41,297 nucleotides of DNA from an uncultured Prochlorococcus sp. (GCA_902520485.1 CABYNZ010000010.1:1-41297); one strand, 5' to 3'; shown: positions 9,372 to 19,230, numbered from the stretch's first letter. Program-made: numbers and translations. The notes: generated from the letters alone by a model not told the origin.

Positions 9372-10223
9372 ATGAATGATTCTCAAAGAGTATCAATATT
9401 AAGCGAAGCACTTCCATATATACAAAGTTTCTCAGGTAGAAAAATTGTTATCAAGTATGGTGGTTCTGTTATGGAGAATGATAATTTAAAAAATGCTTTT
9501 TTTAGAGACATTGCACTTTTATCAACCGTTGGGGTTTGTCCGATAGTAATTCATGGAGGTGGACCAGAAATTAATAATTGGTTAAAGAAATTAGAAATAT
9601 CTCCTAAATTCGAAAATGGATTAAGAATTACTGATCAAAAAACAATGGAAATTGTCGAGATGGTTCTAATGGGTAGAGTTAACAAGCAAATTGTAAAAGG
9701 GATTAATAAAACTGGATCCTTAGCTGTGGGAATATCAGGTCTTGATGGCAACTTAATTCAATCTAGAGAACTAGGAGATGGTAGCCATGGGTTAGTGGGA
9801 GAGGTTACAAAAATCAATCCTGAAATATTAGATCCTCTTATTTCTAAAGGATATATCCCAATTATTTCTAGCATTGGATCAACCTTGGAGGGTATTTCCC
9901 ATAACATTAATGCAGATTTTGTTGCTGGAGAAATTGCTGCTGCAATAAATGCAGAAAAACTTATTCTTCTTACTGATACTCAAGGGATTTTAAAAGAAAA
10001 AGATAACGAAAATAGTCTTGTTGAAAAAACTAATCTCAAAGAGGCAAGGGATTTTATTGATAAAAAAATTGTGACTGAAGGTATGATTCCAAAGACAGAA
10101 TGCTGTATAAGAGCCTTAGCCCAAGGAGTCAAAGCAGCTCACATAATTGATGGAAGAATAGAACATTCATTACTTCTTGAGATTTTTACAAATTCCGGAA
10201 TAGGTACAATGATAGTCGCCTAA
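9372..10223 (+). CDS. argB: Acetylglutamate kinase
   Basis: Phosphorylates N-acetylglutamate with ATP, the second step of arginine synthesis. The 283-residue length is normal. The amino-acid kinase motifs are clear: KYGGSVM near residues 28-34, IHGGGPEIN near 60-68, [25 protein letters not shown] in the nucleotide-binding region, and GMIPKTECC near the C-terminus. In cyanobacteria this enzyme is often inhibited by arginine and relieved by the PII protein; the sequence alone does not settle whether that holds here. The next gene starts 3 nt after the stop. Confidence 0.96.
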   Translation: MNDSQRVSILSEALPYIQSFSGRKIVIKYGGSVMENDNLKNAFFRDIALLSTVGVCPIVIHGGGPEINNWLKKLEISPKFENGLRITDQKTMEIVEMVLMGRVNKQIVKGINKTGSLAVGISGLDGNLIQSRELGDGSHGLVGEVTKINPEILDPLISKGYIPIISSIGSTLEGISHNINADFVAGEIAAAINAEKLILLTDTQGILKEKDNENSLVEKTNLKEARDFIDKKIVTEGMIPKTECCIRALAQGVKAAHIIDGRIEHSLLLEIFTNSGIGTMIVA

Positions 10224-10226
10224 CCC

Positions 10227-11336
10227 ATGAAAACGTATGAGCAAGTTTTAGAAAAAGTAGAACTTGCTTTAGCTAAAGGTGAATATCATTATTGCATTGA
10301 ATTTCTTTTGCCCATAATCGAATCATTTCCTTTATCAAGCAAAGAGGGAGTAAATTTAAGAACAATCTTAATTACTGCTCTATGTGGTATCAATAAAAAA
10401 GAAGAGGCTAAAAGGTTTTGTAAAGAACTTCTAAAATCTTACGATAATAAGACGAGAGAAAATGCAAAATATTTGATGGAAGTTATAGACTCTCCTGACA
10501 TTAAAAAGCCAGAAAATTGGAACGTACAGTTTGAAAGCGACCCATCACTCAATAAAAAATCTCTTAACTCACTGCGCAAAAAAAAAGAAGTATTGAAGAA
10601 AAAAAAATTTATTAATGTAACTGAGACACCAACTGGTGAAACAAAACCCTTTCAGAAGGGCTTTTCACTGATCATTTTTTTAATACTATTATTATTAATT
10701 CCTCTTTTAAGTGGCTGCGTTAAAATTGAGGATACCCTTGACCTTAGTGAACTTGATTCAATAACCAATAATTTAGTGATAGAAAGTAAATACATAAAGA
10801 AATTCCCTTGGCAATTAAAATTTGAAGAGAAGATGAAAGATATTTTTCCTGACGCAGAAATTGAACAAGACGAATCAACCTTTTCTTTAAAAAATAAAAA
10901 TCTCAATTTAGAAGAAACAAAGCAAGTTCTTGAAATCACCCAAAATACAGCTGGAGAGTTAGCGGGAGAATCAACAAATATAGAAATTAATACTACTCAA
11001 AAAAACTTCATTTTTTTTAAAAAATACTTTTACAGATTAGATTTGGATCTAAATTCTATTCAAGGTATTGATAATTTAGAACTCATTTTCAAAATTATTC
11101 ACCCTAATAAAGCTATTATTACAGATAAAAATAATTCAAATTTAGAAATCACAAAAAATCTAATAATTTGGAATTTAAATCAAGGGCAGATAAATAGTCT
11201 TGAATTTTCTTTCTGGAACCTAAACAAACTCTTGATTGGGATATCTATTATTTTAATAATTATAATCTTGGCTTATCTATTAAAATTCTATAGATTTAAA
11301 TTAGGTTCAGATTTACCTCAACTTCCATCAAAGTAA
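10227..11336 (+). CDS. TPR-like N-terminus joined to a DUF3153 membrane domain
   Basis: A 369-residue protein in two parts. Residues 1 to about 90 are helical and TPR-like (repeated VLEKVELALAKGEYHYCIEF-type helices). A basic linker with KKKEVLKKKKF leads to a membrane segment at about 146-163 ending LLSGC, then a beta-rich domain resembling DUF3153, and a second membrane helix near residues 333-352. LSGC resembles a lipobox, but it lies at Cys164, far from the N-terminus, so normal lipidation needs an internal start; an in-frame TTG at 10593 could provide one. It starts 3 nt after argB and ends exactly where priA ends on the other strand. Function is unknown. Confidence 0.78.
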   Translation: MKTYEQVLEKVELALAKGEYHYCIEFLLPIIESFPLSSKEGVNLRTILITALCGINKKEEAKRFCKELLKSYDNKTRENAKYLMEVIDSPDIKKPENWNVQFESDPSLNKKSLNSLRKKKEVLKKKKFINVTETPTGETKPFQKGFSLIIFLILLLLIPLLSGCVKIEDTLDLSELDSITNNLVIESKYIKKFPWQLKFEEKMKDIFPDAEIEQDESTFSLKNKNLNLEETKQVLEITQNTAGELAGESTNIEINTTQKNFIFFKKYFYRLDLDLNSIQGIDNLELIFKIIHPNKAIITDKNNSNLEITKNLIIWNLNQGQINSLEFSFWNLNKLLIGISIILIIIILAYLLKFYRFKLGSDLPQLPSK

Positions 11337-13613
11337 TTACAACTCTGCTGGATTAACATCTATTGTTAAAAAAACATTTTTTGGAATAAGTTTCCATAAT
11401 ATTGATCTATCAGGTAAAGGTATCTTTGTTCCTTCAGGACCATGTATTAATATCTGCCATCTAAATTTTTTACCGACTTTAGCAATTAAACTAGGAGCAG
11501 GACCAATTAATTTCCAGTTCTTTTTCTCACAAAAATTGAGTAGATATTTTGCTAATTTTATTGCAATTGACTCAGTTAATTCATAATTTTCACCTGATAA
11601 TTTAAGAAGGCAAATCGTGCAAAAAGGGAATAAATTAGCATCTTTTCTTAATTTCGAGTTTTCAATTAAGAATCTTTCATAATCTCTTTTCTGAAGATAC
11701 GAAATTACCGGGTGGTTAGGTTTATATGTTTGAAAAATTACTTTTCCTTTTTTTTGAGCCCTGCCTGCTCTGCCAGCTAATTGCAAAAACAATTGTAATG
11801 ATTTTTCTTCTGCCGAAATATCTGGGCGATGAAGCAACCCATCTGCTGCAATAACTACTGAAAGAGTAATATTGGGGATGTCAATCCCTTTTGCCAACAT
11901 TTGGGTTCCTACAAGAATATCAGCATCACCTTTAGAGAACTTTGAAAGAATATCTCTATGACCATCTTTTCCTGAGGTTGTATCTCTATCAAAGCGAAGT
12001 ACTCTCAAGTCAGGAAATTCTTCATCTAAAAACTCTATTACCCTTTGTGTACCTATCCCAAAAGGTTTAAAAGCAGTTGAATGACATTCTGGACAACGAT
12101 TGATCAATCTCGATTTATGATCGCACCAATGACAACTTAACCATTTTTTCCCTTGTGAACCGAGATGCACTGATAATGGAATGTCACAGTTTGGGCAATT
12201 TATTAAATATCCACAGTTTCTACAACTTAAAAACCCACTGTGCCCCCTCCTAGGGATCAAAATTATTGCCTGCTCTTTTTTTAAGCGTAATTGAGGAAGC
12301 AATTTTAATAATTCATTGGAAAAAATTTTCATATTTCCTTTCTTGAACTCATTCCGCATATCAATAATTCTTATTTCAGGAATCTCATTACTAGATATCC
12401 TTTGAATCATTCTTACCAATTTAAAATTCTTTTCAAAAGTACACTTTTTCCAAGTCTTCATTGATGGGGTTGCACTCCCAAGAATTAACTTTGCAGAATT
12501 CCTTTTTACTATTTCAATAGCAATTTCTCTTGCGTCATAACAAGGCATAGGACTATCTTGTTTATAAGAAACATCATGTTCTTCATCCATGATTATTAAT
12601 CCTAGATTTTTCATTGGAAGAAAAACTGCGGACCTTGTTCCTATTACTATTAATGGTTCATTAGCATTATTAATTTTCTTCCAAATCAGAGTTCTATGAT
12701 TGGGAGAACAGTTACTATGATATTCGCAAACGACATTATTAAATCGCCTACTAAACCTATCAATAAGTTGAGGAATTAGTCCGATTTCTGGGGCTAGTAT
12801 CAAACAACTTTTGTTCTTAAGAAATTGATCTTCAGCAATTCTCATATAAACTTCTGTTTTACCTGAACCTGTTTCACCCCATAGAAGTAAAACATCTCCT
12901 GGTTTCATTAATTGAAATTCTTGAAATGCAATTTTTTGCTCATTTGTAAGATTTGGTTTTTTAGTTGCGATATGATCATTTAAAAAGGAATTTAATTTAG
13001 TATTTATATCTTTTTTTCTTTTAGATTTAACAAGGTAATTTTTATTGACCATTGAGTTAATTAGAGTGTAATTAAAACCAGACTTTACTAATTCACTTTG
13101 CCAATTACCTTTTTCAGGCAAAGTATTCATTAAAAAAAATTCTTTTTTTGTTAATCCATTTTTCTTAATATCAAATTCTTTTTTAATTTCAATCCAAATT
13201 TGATCTTTTAAACCTTTAGAAAAATTCTTATGCTTACCAATCCAGCCAGGAGGAAATGCAGTTTTAAACATTTTTAAAGTACTAACCATATAAAAAGAGG
13301 CTAGGGACTCTATCCATTCTCTCCAAGAATCATCTATTACTTTCTTCTGCAAAATACTTTCAACAAACAAATATCTTAAGCTTTTCCCTCCAGTAATATT
13401 TACTTCATCATTATTGATAGTCGAAAAAATTTTTTTTGAGATCACCAACCCATTCAATAATCTCCCTCTTAGTTTCACACTTACAATATCCCCAACTTCT
13501 GCTCCAAGATTATTTCCATCTAAATAGTCAAAGCTTTCATTACTACTACCTATATCAAGCAAAATTTCCAATTTGTAGGAGATATTTGATAACTGATTAC
13601 TTGCCGGCTTCAA
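11337..13613 (-). CDS. priA: Primosomal protein N' (replication restart helicase)
   Basis: 3'-to-5' superfamily 2 helicase that reloads the replisome at stalled forks. The 758-residue product has a DNA-binding N-terminus, Walker A in LLLWGETGSGKTEVYMR near residue 245, the DEEH box in IIMDEEHDVSYKQ, and the two zinc-binding Cys clusters (CRNCGYLINCPNC, then CHWCDHKS and CPECHS). GTQMLAKGIDIPNITL and QLAGRAGRAQKKG are the late helicase motifs. The start is TTG at 13613. It overlaps the TGA of a small upstream frame as TTGA. Its stop codon directly abuts that of the DUF3153 gene. Confidence 0.95.
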   Translation of the reverse strand: MKPASNQLSNISYKLEILLDIGSSNESFDYLDGNNLGAEVGDIVSVKLRGRLLNGLVISKKIFSTINNDEVNITGGKSLRYLFVESILQKKVIDDSWREWIESLASFYMVSTLKMFKTAFPPGWIGKHKNFSKGLKDQIWIEIKKEFDIKKNGLTKKEFFLMNTLPEKGNWQSELVKSGFNYTLINSMVNKNYLVKSKRKKDINTKLNSFLNDHIATKKPNLTNEQKIAFQEFQLMKPGDVLLLWGETGSGKTEVYMRIAEDQFLKNKSCLILAPEIGLIPQLIDRFSRRFNNVVCEYHSNCSPNHRTLIWKKINNANEPLIVIGTRSAVFLPMKNLGLIIMDEEHDVSYKQDSPMPCYDAREIAIEIVKRNSAKLILGSATPSMKTWKKCTFEKNFKLVRMIQRISSNEIPEIRIIDMRNEFKKGNMKIFSNELLKLLPQLRLKKEQAIILIPRRGHSGFLSCRNCGYLINCPNCDIPLSVHLGSQGKKWLSCHWCDHKSRLINRCPECHSTAFKPFGIGTQRVIEFLDEEFPDLRVLRFDRDTTSGKDGHRDILSKFSKGDADILVGTQMLAKGIDIPNITLSVVIAADGLLHRPDISAEEKSLQLFLQLAGRAGRAQKKGKVIFQTYKPNHPVISYLQKRDYERFLIENSKLRKDANLFPFCTICLLKLSGENYELTESIAIKLAKYLLNFCEKKNWKLIGPAPSLIAKVGKKFRWQILIHGPEGTKIPLPDRSILWKLIPKNVFLTIDVNPAEL

Positions 13614-13696
13614 AACTTTTTCTTAGTATTGGATTGTTGAACATTCCACAAAGTGTTTTTTGCACATTGTAAGTATCCTGCTCTTAAGGGAGACAT
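13610..13696 (-). CDS. Candidate small ORF coupled to priA (uncertain)
   Basis: A 28-codon frame from an ATG at 13696, ending in TGA that overlaps the priA TTG (TTGA). The same frame is open, without a start codon, back to 13783 and reads like protein (GISQTGRSFFEFSVNDQSF and MSPLRAGYLQCAKNTLW). Upstream in the neighbouring frame, TTG at 13803 or 13800 starts a short frame (LKNLNSAIDYLK) that stops at 13762-13764; a -1 shift at the AAG codon there would join the two into roughly 63 residues. Local G+C is higher than in other spacers. It could be a small protein, a frameshifted gene, a leader peptide or a conserved leader RNA. I do not recognise it. Confidence 0.3.
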   Translation of the reverse strand: MSPLRAGYLQCAKNTLWNVQQSNTKKKF

Positions 13697-13938
13697 GAAG
13701 CTTTGATCATTGACTGAAAATTCAAAAAATGATCTGCCTGTCTGAGAAATCCCAAGACTTTTTACTTTAGGTAATCTATAGCACTATTTAAATTTTTCAA
13801 CAATTTAAAAAAACTTTTTTATTCAAATTCCTTGAAAAAGTTCTTTTACAAATTAACGGGGAAATTTACTACTAAATGTACAAATTAGCCCTAAATAAAA
13901 TTTAATCTAGTTAAATTCACCGTAGAAAGGAGTCCATC
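13697..13938. other. Divergent spacer between priA and sigA
   Basis: This is the longest stretch in the window without a firmly assigned gene (about 325 bp if the priA start is counted). The priA-proximal half holds the protein-like frame noted above and a GATCATT/AATGATC imperfect hairpin at about 13703-13732. The sigA-proximal half is A/T-rich and must carry the sigA promoter. I cannot fix the promoter: several TAAAAT-like -10 boxes occur near 13900 without a convincing -35 partner. No tRNA or known small RNA signature is seen. Confidence 0.5.
13926..13933 (+). promoter_or_regulatory. Strong Shine-Dalgarno site of sigA
   Basis: The sequence AAAGGAGT lies 5 nt before the sigA ATG at 13939 and matches the anti-Shine-Dalgarno sequence almost perfectly. 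Most genes in this window have weak or no such site, so this fixes the sigA start and implies efficient initiation. Confidence 0.75.
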
Positions 13939-15120
13939 ATGTGTCCAGTCGCAGCAGAATCAAAGAATTCCAAGCCTAGCTCAAAAAAAAAGCTTAACAA
14001 AAAAATTAATACCAATTTAGAAACAATAGTTGGAGAAGAAAATAATATAAATAGCCAAAATTTACAGACATCATCTGATTCAAGGGAAAGTGGCATAGAA
14101 ACCAATAATGAATTTAGTGATTCTGAAGAAGAAGATAAAGGGCTCGGAAATATAAAGCTTGGGCCAAAAGGTATCTACACTGAAGATTCAATAAGAGTTT
14201 ATCTACAAGAAATTGGAAGAATTAGACTATTAAGACCAGATGAAGAAATTGAGCTTGCAAGAAAAATTGCTGACTTACTCCAATTAGAAGAGCTGGCAAC
14301 TCAATATGAATCAGAAAAAGGACATTTCCCATCTGTAAGAGAATGGGCCGAGTTAATAGATATGCCTCTTCCTAAGTTTAGAAGAAGACTTCTCTTGGGA
14401 AGGAGAGCTAAAGAAAAAATGGTTCAATCTAATTTAAGATTAGTTGTTTCCATTGCTAAAAAATATATGAATAGAGGTTTATCATTTCAAGATTTAATCC
14501 AAGAAGGAAGTTTGGGTCTAATTAGGGCAGCGGAAAAATTTGACCATGAAAAAGGTTATAAGTTTTCTACATATGCAACTTGGTGGATTCGCCAAGCCAT
14601 TACAAGAGCAATTGCGGATCAAAGTAGAACTATAAGATTACCAGTTCACTTATACGAAACAATATCCAGAATTAAAAAAACCACAAAAGTTCTTAGCCAA
14701 GAATTTGGCAGAAAACCTAGTGAAGAAGAAATTGCTGAGAGTATGGAAATGACAATTGAAAAATTAAGATTTATAGCTAAAAGTGCGCAACTTCCTATTT
14801 CTTTAGAAACTCCAATCGGGAAAGAAGAAGACTCAAGACTCGGAGACTTTATAGAGGCTGATATAGAAAATCCAGAGCAAGATGTTTCAAAAACCTTATT
14901 AAGAGAAGATTTAGAAGGAGTTTTAGCCACTCTTAGTCCAAGAGAAAGAGATGTTCTCAGATTGAGATATGGAATTGATGATGGAAGAATGAAAACTCTT
15001 GAAGAAATTGGCCAGATTTTTGATGTGACTAGAGAAAGAATTAGACAAATAGAGGCAAAAGCCCTAAGAAAACTTAGACATCCAAATAGAAATGGGGTTT
15101 TAAAAGAATATATAAAATAA
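13939..15120 (+). CDS. rpoD: Principal RNA polymerase sigma factor (sigma-70 group 1)
   Basis: Directs RNA polymerase to housekeeping promoters. The 393-residue protein starts with a lysine- and serine-rich, then acidic, region. Region 1.2 follows ([16 protein letters not shown] at about 85-100). Region 2 carries [30 protein letters not shown] and the -10-recognition segment [19 protein letters not shown]. Region 3 and region 4 are complete, with the -35-recognition helix in [19 protein letters not shown]. The length matches cyanobacterial SigA. The strong ribosome-binding site supports this start. hemC follows after 97 bp. Confidence 0.95.
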   Translation: MCPVAAESKNSKPSSKKKLNKKINTNLETIVGEENNINSQNLQTSSDSRESGIETNNEFSDSEEEDKGLGNIKLGPKGIYTEDSIRVYLQEIGRIRLLRPDEEIELARKIADLLQLEELATQYESEKGHFPSVREWAELIDMPLPKFRRRLLLGRRAKEKMVQSNLRLVVSIAKKYMNRGLSFQDLIQEGSLGLIRAAEKFDHEKGYKFSTYATWWIRQAITRAIADQSRTIRLPVHLYETISRIKKTTKVLSQEFGRKPSEEEIAESMEMTIEKLRFIAKSAQLPISLETPIGKEEDSRLGDFIEADIENPEQDVSKTLLREDLEGVLATLSPRERDVLRLRYGIDDGRMKTLEEIGQIFDVTRERIRQIEAKALRKLRHPNRNGVLKEYIK

Positions 15121-15217
15121 AAAAAGTTAAGTATAATTTTTACCTTTAAAAACTTGCAAAAGAATAGCTTAAAATAAATTCGACTTTATTTTTAATTCAA
15201 ACTCAAAATAATATTTA

Positions 15218-16174
15218 ATGACTAATTTTAAGCTGAAAATAGCTAGTAGAAGAAGTAAGCTAGCAATGGTTCAAACTTTATGGGTTAAAGATCAACTAGA
15301 AAGGAATATTCCCAATTTAGAGGTATCTATAGAAGCTATGGCAACTCAAGGGGACAAAATCCTGGATGTAGCCTTAGCAAAAATTGGCGACAAAGGCTTA
15401 TTTACAAAAGAACTTGAAGCACAAATGCTCCTAGGTCATGCAGATATAGCAGTACATTCTCTTAAGGATTTACCAACCAATTTACCAAATGGTCTTAAAT
15501 TAGGATGCATTACAAAAAGGGAAGATCCTGCAGATGCTTTAGTAGTAAACAAAAAAAATAACTGTTATAAATTAGAAACATTACCTGAAGGTTCGATTGT
15601 TGGAACAAGCTCTCTGAGAAGACTTGCGCAATTAAGAAATAAGTATCCACATCTTGTTTTCAAAGATATCAGGGGAAATGTTATTACAAGAATTCAAAAA
15701 TTAGATGCCGGAGAATTTGATTGTATAATTCTTGCGGCCGCTGGTTTAAAGAGATTAGGCTTTGAATCAAGAATTCACCAGATTATCCCAAGTGAAATTT
15801 CTCTTCATGCCGTTGGCCAAGGTGCTCTAGGCATTGAATGTAAATCTGATGATAAAAAAGTTTTAGAAATTATAAATGTCTTAGAAGATAAACCCACTAA
15901 TCAAAGATGTCTGGCAGAAAGAGCTTTTTTAAGAGAACTTGAAGGTGGATGCCAAGTTCCAATAGGTGTAAATAGTAATATTGATAATGGACAACTTTAC
16001 CTTACTGGTATGGTAGCCTCTCTTGATGGAGAAAGGCTTATAAAAGATCAAGTTATTGGCAATATTAATAACCCCGAATTCGTCGGCATAGAACTAGCAA
16101 AGAAACTAAAGCTCCAAGGTGCCGACAAAATACTCAGTGAAATATTTGAAGAATTTAGAGAAAACAAAAATTAG
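15218..16174 (+). CDS. hemC: Hydroxymethylbilane synthase (porphobilinogen deaminase)
   Basis: Polymerises four porphobilinogen units into hydroxymethylbilane, on the common path to chlorophyll, haem and corrinoids. The 318-residue enzyme shows the substrate-binding Arg residues in ASRRSKLAM (9-17) and [12 protein letters not shown] (129-140), the catalytic Asp in HSLKDLPT (80-87), and the dipyrromethane-cofactor Cys245 in [10 protein letters not shown]. All key residues are in place. The stop codon directly abuts the stop of the pyrophosphatase on the other strand. Confidence 0.96.
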   Translation: MTNFKLKIASRRSKLAMVQTLWVKDQLERNIPNLEVSIEAMATQGDKILDVALAKIGDKGLFTKELEAQMLLGHADIAVHSLKDLPTNLPNGLKLGCITKREDPADALVVNKKNNCYKLETLPEGSIVGTSSLRRLAQLRNKYPHLVFKDIRGNVITRIQKLDAGEFDCIILAAAGLKRLGFESRIHQIIPSEISLHAVGQGALGIECKSDDKKVLEIINVLEDKPTNQRCLAERAFLRELEGGCQVPIGVNSNIDNGQLYLTGMVASLDGERLIKDQVIGNINNPEFVGIELAKKLKLQGADKILSEIFEEFRENKN

Positions 16175-16762
16175 TTAATTTACTAATCTAGGATCAATTT
16201 CTTTTTTGTATCTCTCTTCACAATCTTTAATCACTTTAACAGCTTCTTCTATCCCAAAAAAACCATTAACATTACATGTTCCAGGTTTTTTTAGATCTTT
16301 GTAGTGCTCCCAATAATACTTTGTCTCTTTTAACCAATGTTCTCCAAGGTCTTCATAACTTGAGATATGATCCATTCTTTTATCATCTGCGAGAACCGCT
16401 ATTACCTTATCATCGACCTCTCCACCATCATCAAATTTCATTACCCCAATAATCCTTGCCTCCACAATAGATCCAGGTATCAATGGCTCAGTTACACTAA
16501 CAATTTCGACATCAAGTGGGTCTCCATCTTCATCCCATGTCCTTGGTATACATCCATAAGCGAAAGGATAAGCAAGTGAAGAATAACCTACCCTGTCAAG
16601 TTTAAGGTGGCCCGTTTCTGTAATTAATTCATATTTATTTATGGTATTAGAGTTCAATTCAACAATAGTATTTATTACTGTATTTGAGCTATCAGTAAAA
16701 GCATTTAGTATGTGCAGTAAATTTGGTGTAACCCTGCTTGGGGGTTGATTAAGGTTTGCCAT
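16175..16762 (-). CDS. ppa: Inorganic pyrophosphatase, family I, complete active site
   Basis: Hydrolyses PPi and so pulls biosynthetic reactions forward. Numbered from the ATG at 16762 (195 residues), it has E35, K43, E45, R57, Y65, Y69, the intact DGDPLD signature at 79-84, D112, D117, K119 and Y154-K155, corresponding to the catalytic and metal-binding residues of the E. coli enzyme. An N-terminal extension of about 15 residues precedes the core. A TTG lies just before the ATG at 16765, but the ATG is simpler. It is likely the main pyrophosphatase, given the altered copy at 878-1432. It converges on hemC with no gap. Confidence 0.93.
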   Translation of the reverse strand: MANLNQPPSRVTPNLLHILNAFTDSSNTVINTIVELNSNTINKYELITETGHLKLDRVGYSSLAYPFAYGCIPRTWDEDGDPLDVEIVSVTEPLIPGSIVEARIIGVMKFDDGGEVDDKVIAVLADDKRMDHISSYEDLGEHWLKETKYYWEHYKDLKKPGTCNVNGFFGIEEAVKVIKDCEERYKKEIDPRLVN

Positions 16763-16825
16763 CAAAAAATAATTTTTATTTATCTTACATCCTCACACTC
16801 AACCAAATTCTTTAAAAGTAATGTT

Positions 16826-18331
16826 TCAGCAAAAATCATTTATTTTAGACTTTAAATGATTAATAAAATAGTTTGGTGATAGTTCTTCTTTAGTGACCAT
16901 TCTTATCAATTCCATAGAATTAACTGACCTGCCATATTTATGAACATTATTTCTTAACCAAAATATAATTTTTTGATATTCACCATTTTGGATTAAATCA
17001 TCTATGAAACCAATGTCTCTTTCCATTTGAGAAGATATTTGCGCACTTATAAGATGACCTAACAAATATGAAGGGAAATATCCAAACGCACCTTCACTCC
17101 AATGTACATCTTGAAGACAACCTTCTGAATCATTAGATGGTTTAATTCCTAAAAGTTCACCATATCTTTTATTCCATTCCTCAGGAATATCTTCAACAGG
17201 TAACCCTCCTTCAATTAAATCTATTTCAAGTTCGGTTCTAACCAGAATGTGTAAACCATAGGTCAGTTCATCTGCCTCAACCCTATTTAATCCTGCTTCC
17301 AAATGATTAATAGATTTCCATAGATCAGAATAATTATTTAATGTACATCCAGCTGAAACAAATTTTTTAAAAAATCTTTTCGAAAAAGACTTGGATTTAA
17401 CTATTCTATTTTCCCAAAATAATGATTGACTTTCATGTATACCCATAGAAGTTGCTTGACCTAAAGGCCAAGCAAACCATTGATGACTTTGTGATGGCAG
17501 ACCTTGCTCATAAATTGAATGTCCCCATTCATGTGCAGTTGCTAAAAAACTTGATAATGGTTCACCTTCAACAATTCTTGTCGTAATCCTATAATCATTA
17601 GGTCCTAATGTAATTGAAAAAGGATGGGGAGATTTACCAACAACAACTAGATCTTTATTTCTCCCAAACTCATCAAGTAATTTAGAACATAAATTATGTT
17701 GAGATTCTGGACTTAAATCCCAGTGATATTTCTTAGACTTATTAATCCCTTTAATCAACTCTGGAAGAGTGTCTTTCAAGGGCTGAAACATTTTATTCAA
17801 CCACTTTAAAGTTAATTCAGGCTCAAAGGGTTGGGCTAGAGTTTCCCATGGTGAATATTGATCTGATATTTGTTTTGCCTCTTCAATCCTTAATTTGACT
17901 AGTTCTTTAAAGAATGGAAGAAAAACCTTAAAATCTGATTTTTTCTTAGCTTCTTGCCAACTTTCATATCCTTTAGATTTTGCCTTTGCTAAAGACTCAA
18001 CTAATTTAGGATCTAAATTTTTCGCTTTATTAAATTCCTTTATTAAGAGAGTAATATTTCTTTCTTTATCTCTATTAAAAAGTTGACTATTGGAATTTTG
18101 TTCAGTATCTAATAATTCATTTTTAGCGGATTGTATTAAATTAGAAAATTCTTCAGATGAATTTCTTTTATGCAAGATTTTTGCAACATAAGTAAGTTGT
18201 TCAGACCTCCAAGAAGCTCCTTTTTTGGGCATCCCAGTATTCTGATCCCAATAAAGTGTACTTTGGATTGAACCTAAAATTTGAGTTTCTTTAAGATAAG
18301 CCCCCAGCTTATTCCATTGAATTTCTGCCAA
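16826..18331 (-). CDS. M32-family metallocarboxypeptidase (Taq type)
   Basis: A 501-residue zinc carboxypeptidase that trims amino acids from peptide C-termini in the cytoplasm. The HEWGH zinc motif at residues 267-271 and the third ligand Glu300 in GIHESQSLFWEN are the M32 hallmarks. Most of the remaining sequence is alpha-helical, as in this family, and the length is normal. The start is TTG at 18331 with no nearby ATG; the frame before it is not informative. It probably forms its own unit, 60 bp from the pyrophosphatase gene. Confidence 0.93.
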   Translation of the reverse strand: MAEIQWNKLGAYLKETQILGSIQSTLYWDQNTGMPKKGASWRSEQLTYVAKILHKRNSSEEFSNLIQSAKNELLDTEQNSNSQLFNRDKERNITLLIKEFNKAKNLDPKLVESLAKAKSKGYESWQEAKKKSDFKVFLPFFKELVKLRIEEAKQISDQYSPWETLAQPFEPELTLKWLNKMFQPLKDTLPELIKGINKSKKYHWDLSPESQHNLCSKLLDEFGRNKDLVVVGKSPHPFSITLGPNDYRITTRIVEGEPLSSFLATAHEWGHSIYEQGLPSQSHQWFAWPLGQATSMGIHESQSLFWENRIVKSKSFSKRFFKKFVSAGCTLNNYSDLWKSINHLEAGLNRVEADELTYGLHILVRTELEIDLIEGGLPVEDIPEEWNKRYGELLGIKPSNDSEGCLQDVHWSEGAFGYFPSYLLGHLISAQISSQMERDIGFIDDLIQNGEYQKIIFWLRNNVHKYGRSVNSMELIRMVTKEELSPNYFINHLKSKINDFC

Positions 18332-18440
18332 AAAATTTTTATATAAATTAAATTCATATTAAGATAAAAAATTTGATGTTTGAATAAAACATAGATCTTT
18401 TATCCATAATAGAATATTAATTAATTGAGTTTTTACTTAT

Positions 18441-18896
18441 ATGGAACAAATATTTTCAAAATTAGAATTTATAACTCATGGTGAAGGGTTTATTGACATA
18501 ACTAATGATTTAAATTTATTTATTGAAAAAAATAGTTTTGATTCAGGAATTTTAAATCTAACTTCACTGCATACTAGTTGCAGCTTAACTATTAATGAGA
18601 ATGCTGATCCAAACGTACTAGAAGACTTGAAAGAATATATGCAATCCATAGTCCCATATAATTCCTACTTAACTTTATCAAAAAGTAGAGAAGAAATTTC
18701 TTATAAACATTATCAAGAAGGAGCTGACGATATGCCAGCACATATTAAAACATCCCTAACAAACACTTCTTTATCTTTAAGTTTTCAGGACAGTAATCTT
18801 ATGCTTGGCACATGGCAAGCAGTGTATTTATGGGAACATAGATTTGATCAAAAAGAAAGGGTTTTGAATGTACACATAATTGGTAAGAAAAGTTAA
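18441..18896 (+). CDS. YjbQ/UPF0047 family protein
   Basis: A 151-residue protein of the YjbQ family. The signature is visible in ILNLTSLHTSCSLTINENADPNVLEDL (within 40-66) and DDMPAHIKTSLTNTSLSLSF, and the ending HRFDQKERVLNVHIIGK is typical. E. coli YjbQ has a weak thiamine-phosphate synthase activity, which may be secondary; the true role is unsettled. The conserved His and acidic residues suggest a metal- or phosphate-binding trimer. It is followed 43 nt later by the pterin dehydratase gene. Confidence 0.9.
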   Translation: MEQIFSKLEFITHGEGFIDITNDLNLFIEKNSFDSGILNLTSLHTSCSLTINENADPNVLEDLKEYMQSIVPYNSYLTLSKSREEISYKHYQEGADDMPAHIKTSLTNTSLSLSFQDSNLMLGTWQAVYLWEHRFDQKERVLNVHIIGKKS

Positions 18897-18939
18897 AATA
18901 TTTATAATGTAATTAATAAAAACTAATATTAATTATTTA

Positions 18940-19230
18940 ATGAAACCTTACCTTTTGCTAGATGAAGAATTAAAGGAATTAATTGTAAAAATACCCGGCT
19001 GGGAGATTAACAATGCACAAATTCAGAGAGAATTTAAATTTTCTAATTTTATTGAAGCCTTCTCATTTATGACTAAAATTGCTTTAATCTGCGAAAAATA
19101 TAACCATCATCCTAACTGGGAAAACGTTTATTCAAAAGTAATAATTAAGTTTAGTACACATGATTTGGGGGGCATAACAAATCTGGATCAAACATTAGCT
19201 TCAGAAATAAATAAAGTTTTCGATCAATAA
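18940..19230 (+). CDS. Pterin-4a-carbinolamine dehydratase
   Basis: A 96-residue PCD/DCoH-family protein that dehydrates 4a-hydroxytetrahydropterin. The active-site signature is clear: EKYNHHPNW at about 52-60 with the paired His residues, then STHDLGGITNLD near 73-84. The length is normal. In bacteria it recycles pterins for aromatic amino acid hydroxylases or protects folate/pterin pools; no hydroxylase is seen in this window. The CobW GTPase gene starts 41 nt later and may share its transcript. Confidence 0.92.
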   Translation: MKPYLLLDEELKELIVKIPGWEINNAQIQREFKFSNFIEAFSFMTKIALICEKYNHHPNWENVYSKVIIKFSTHDLGGITNLDQTLASEINKVFDQ

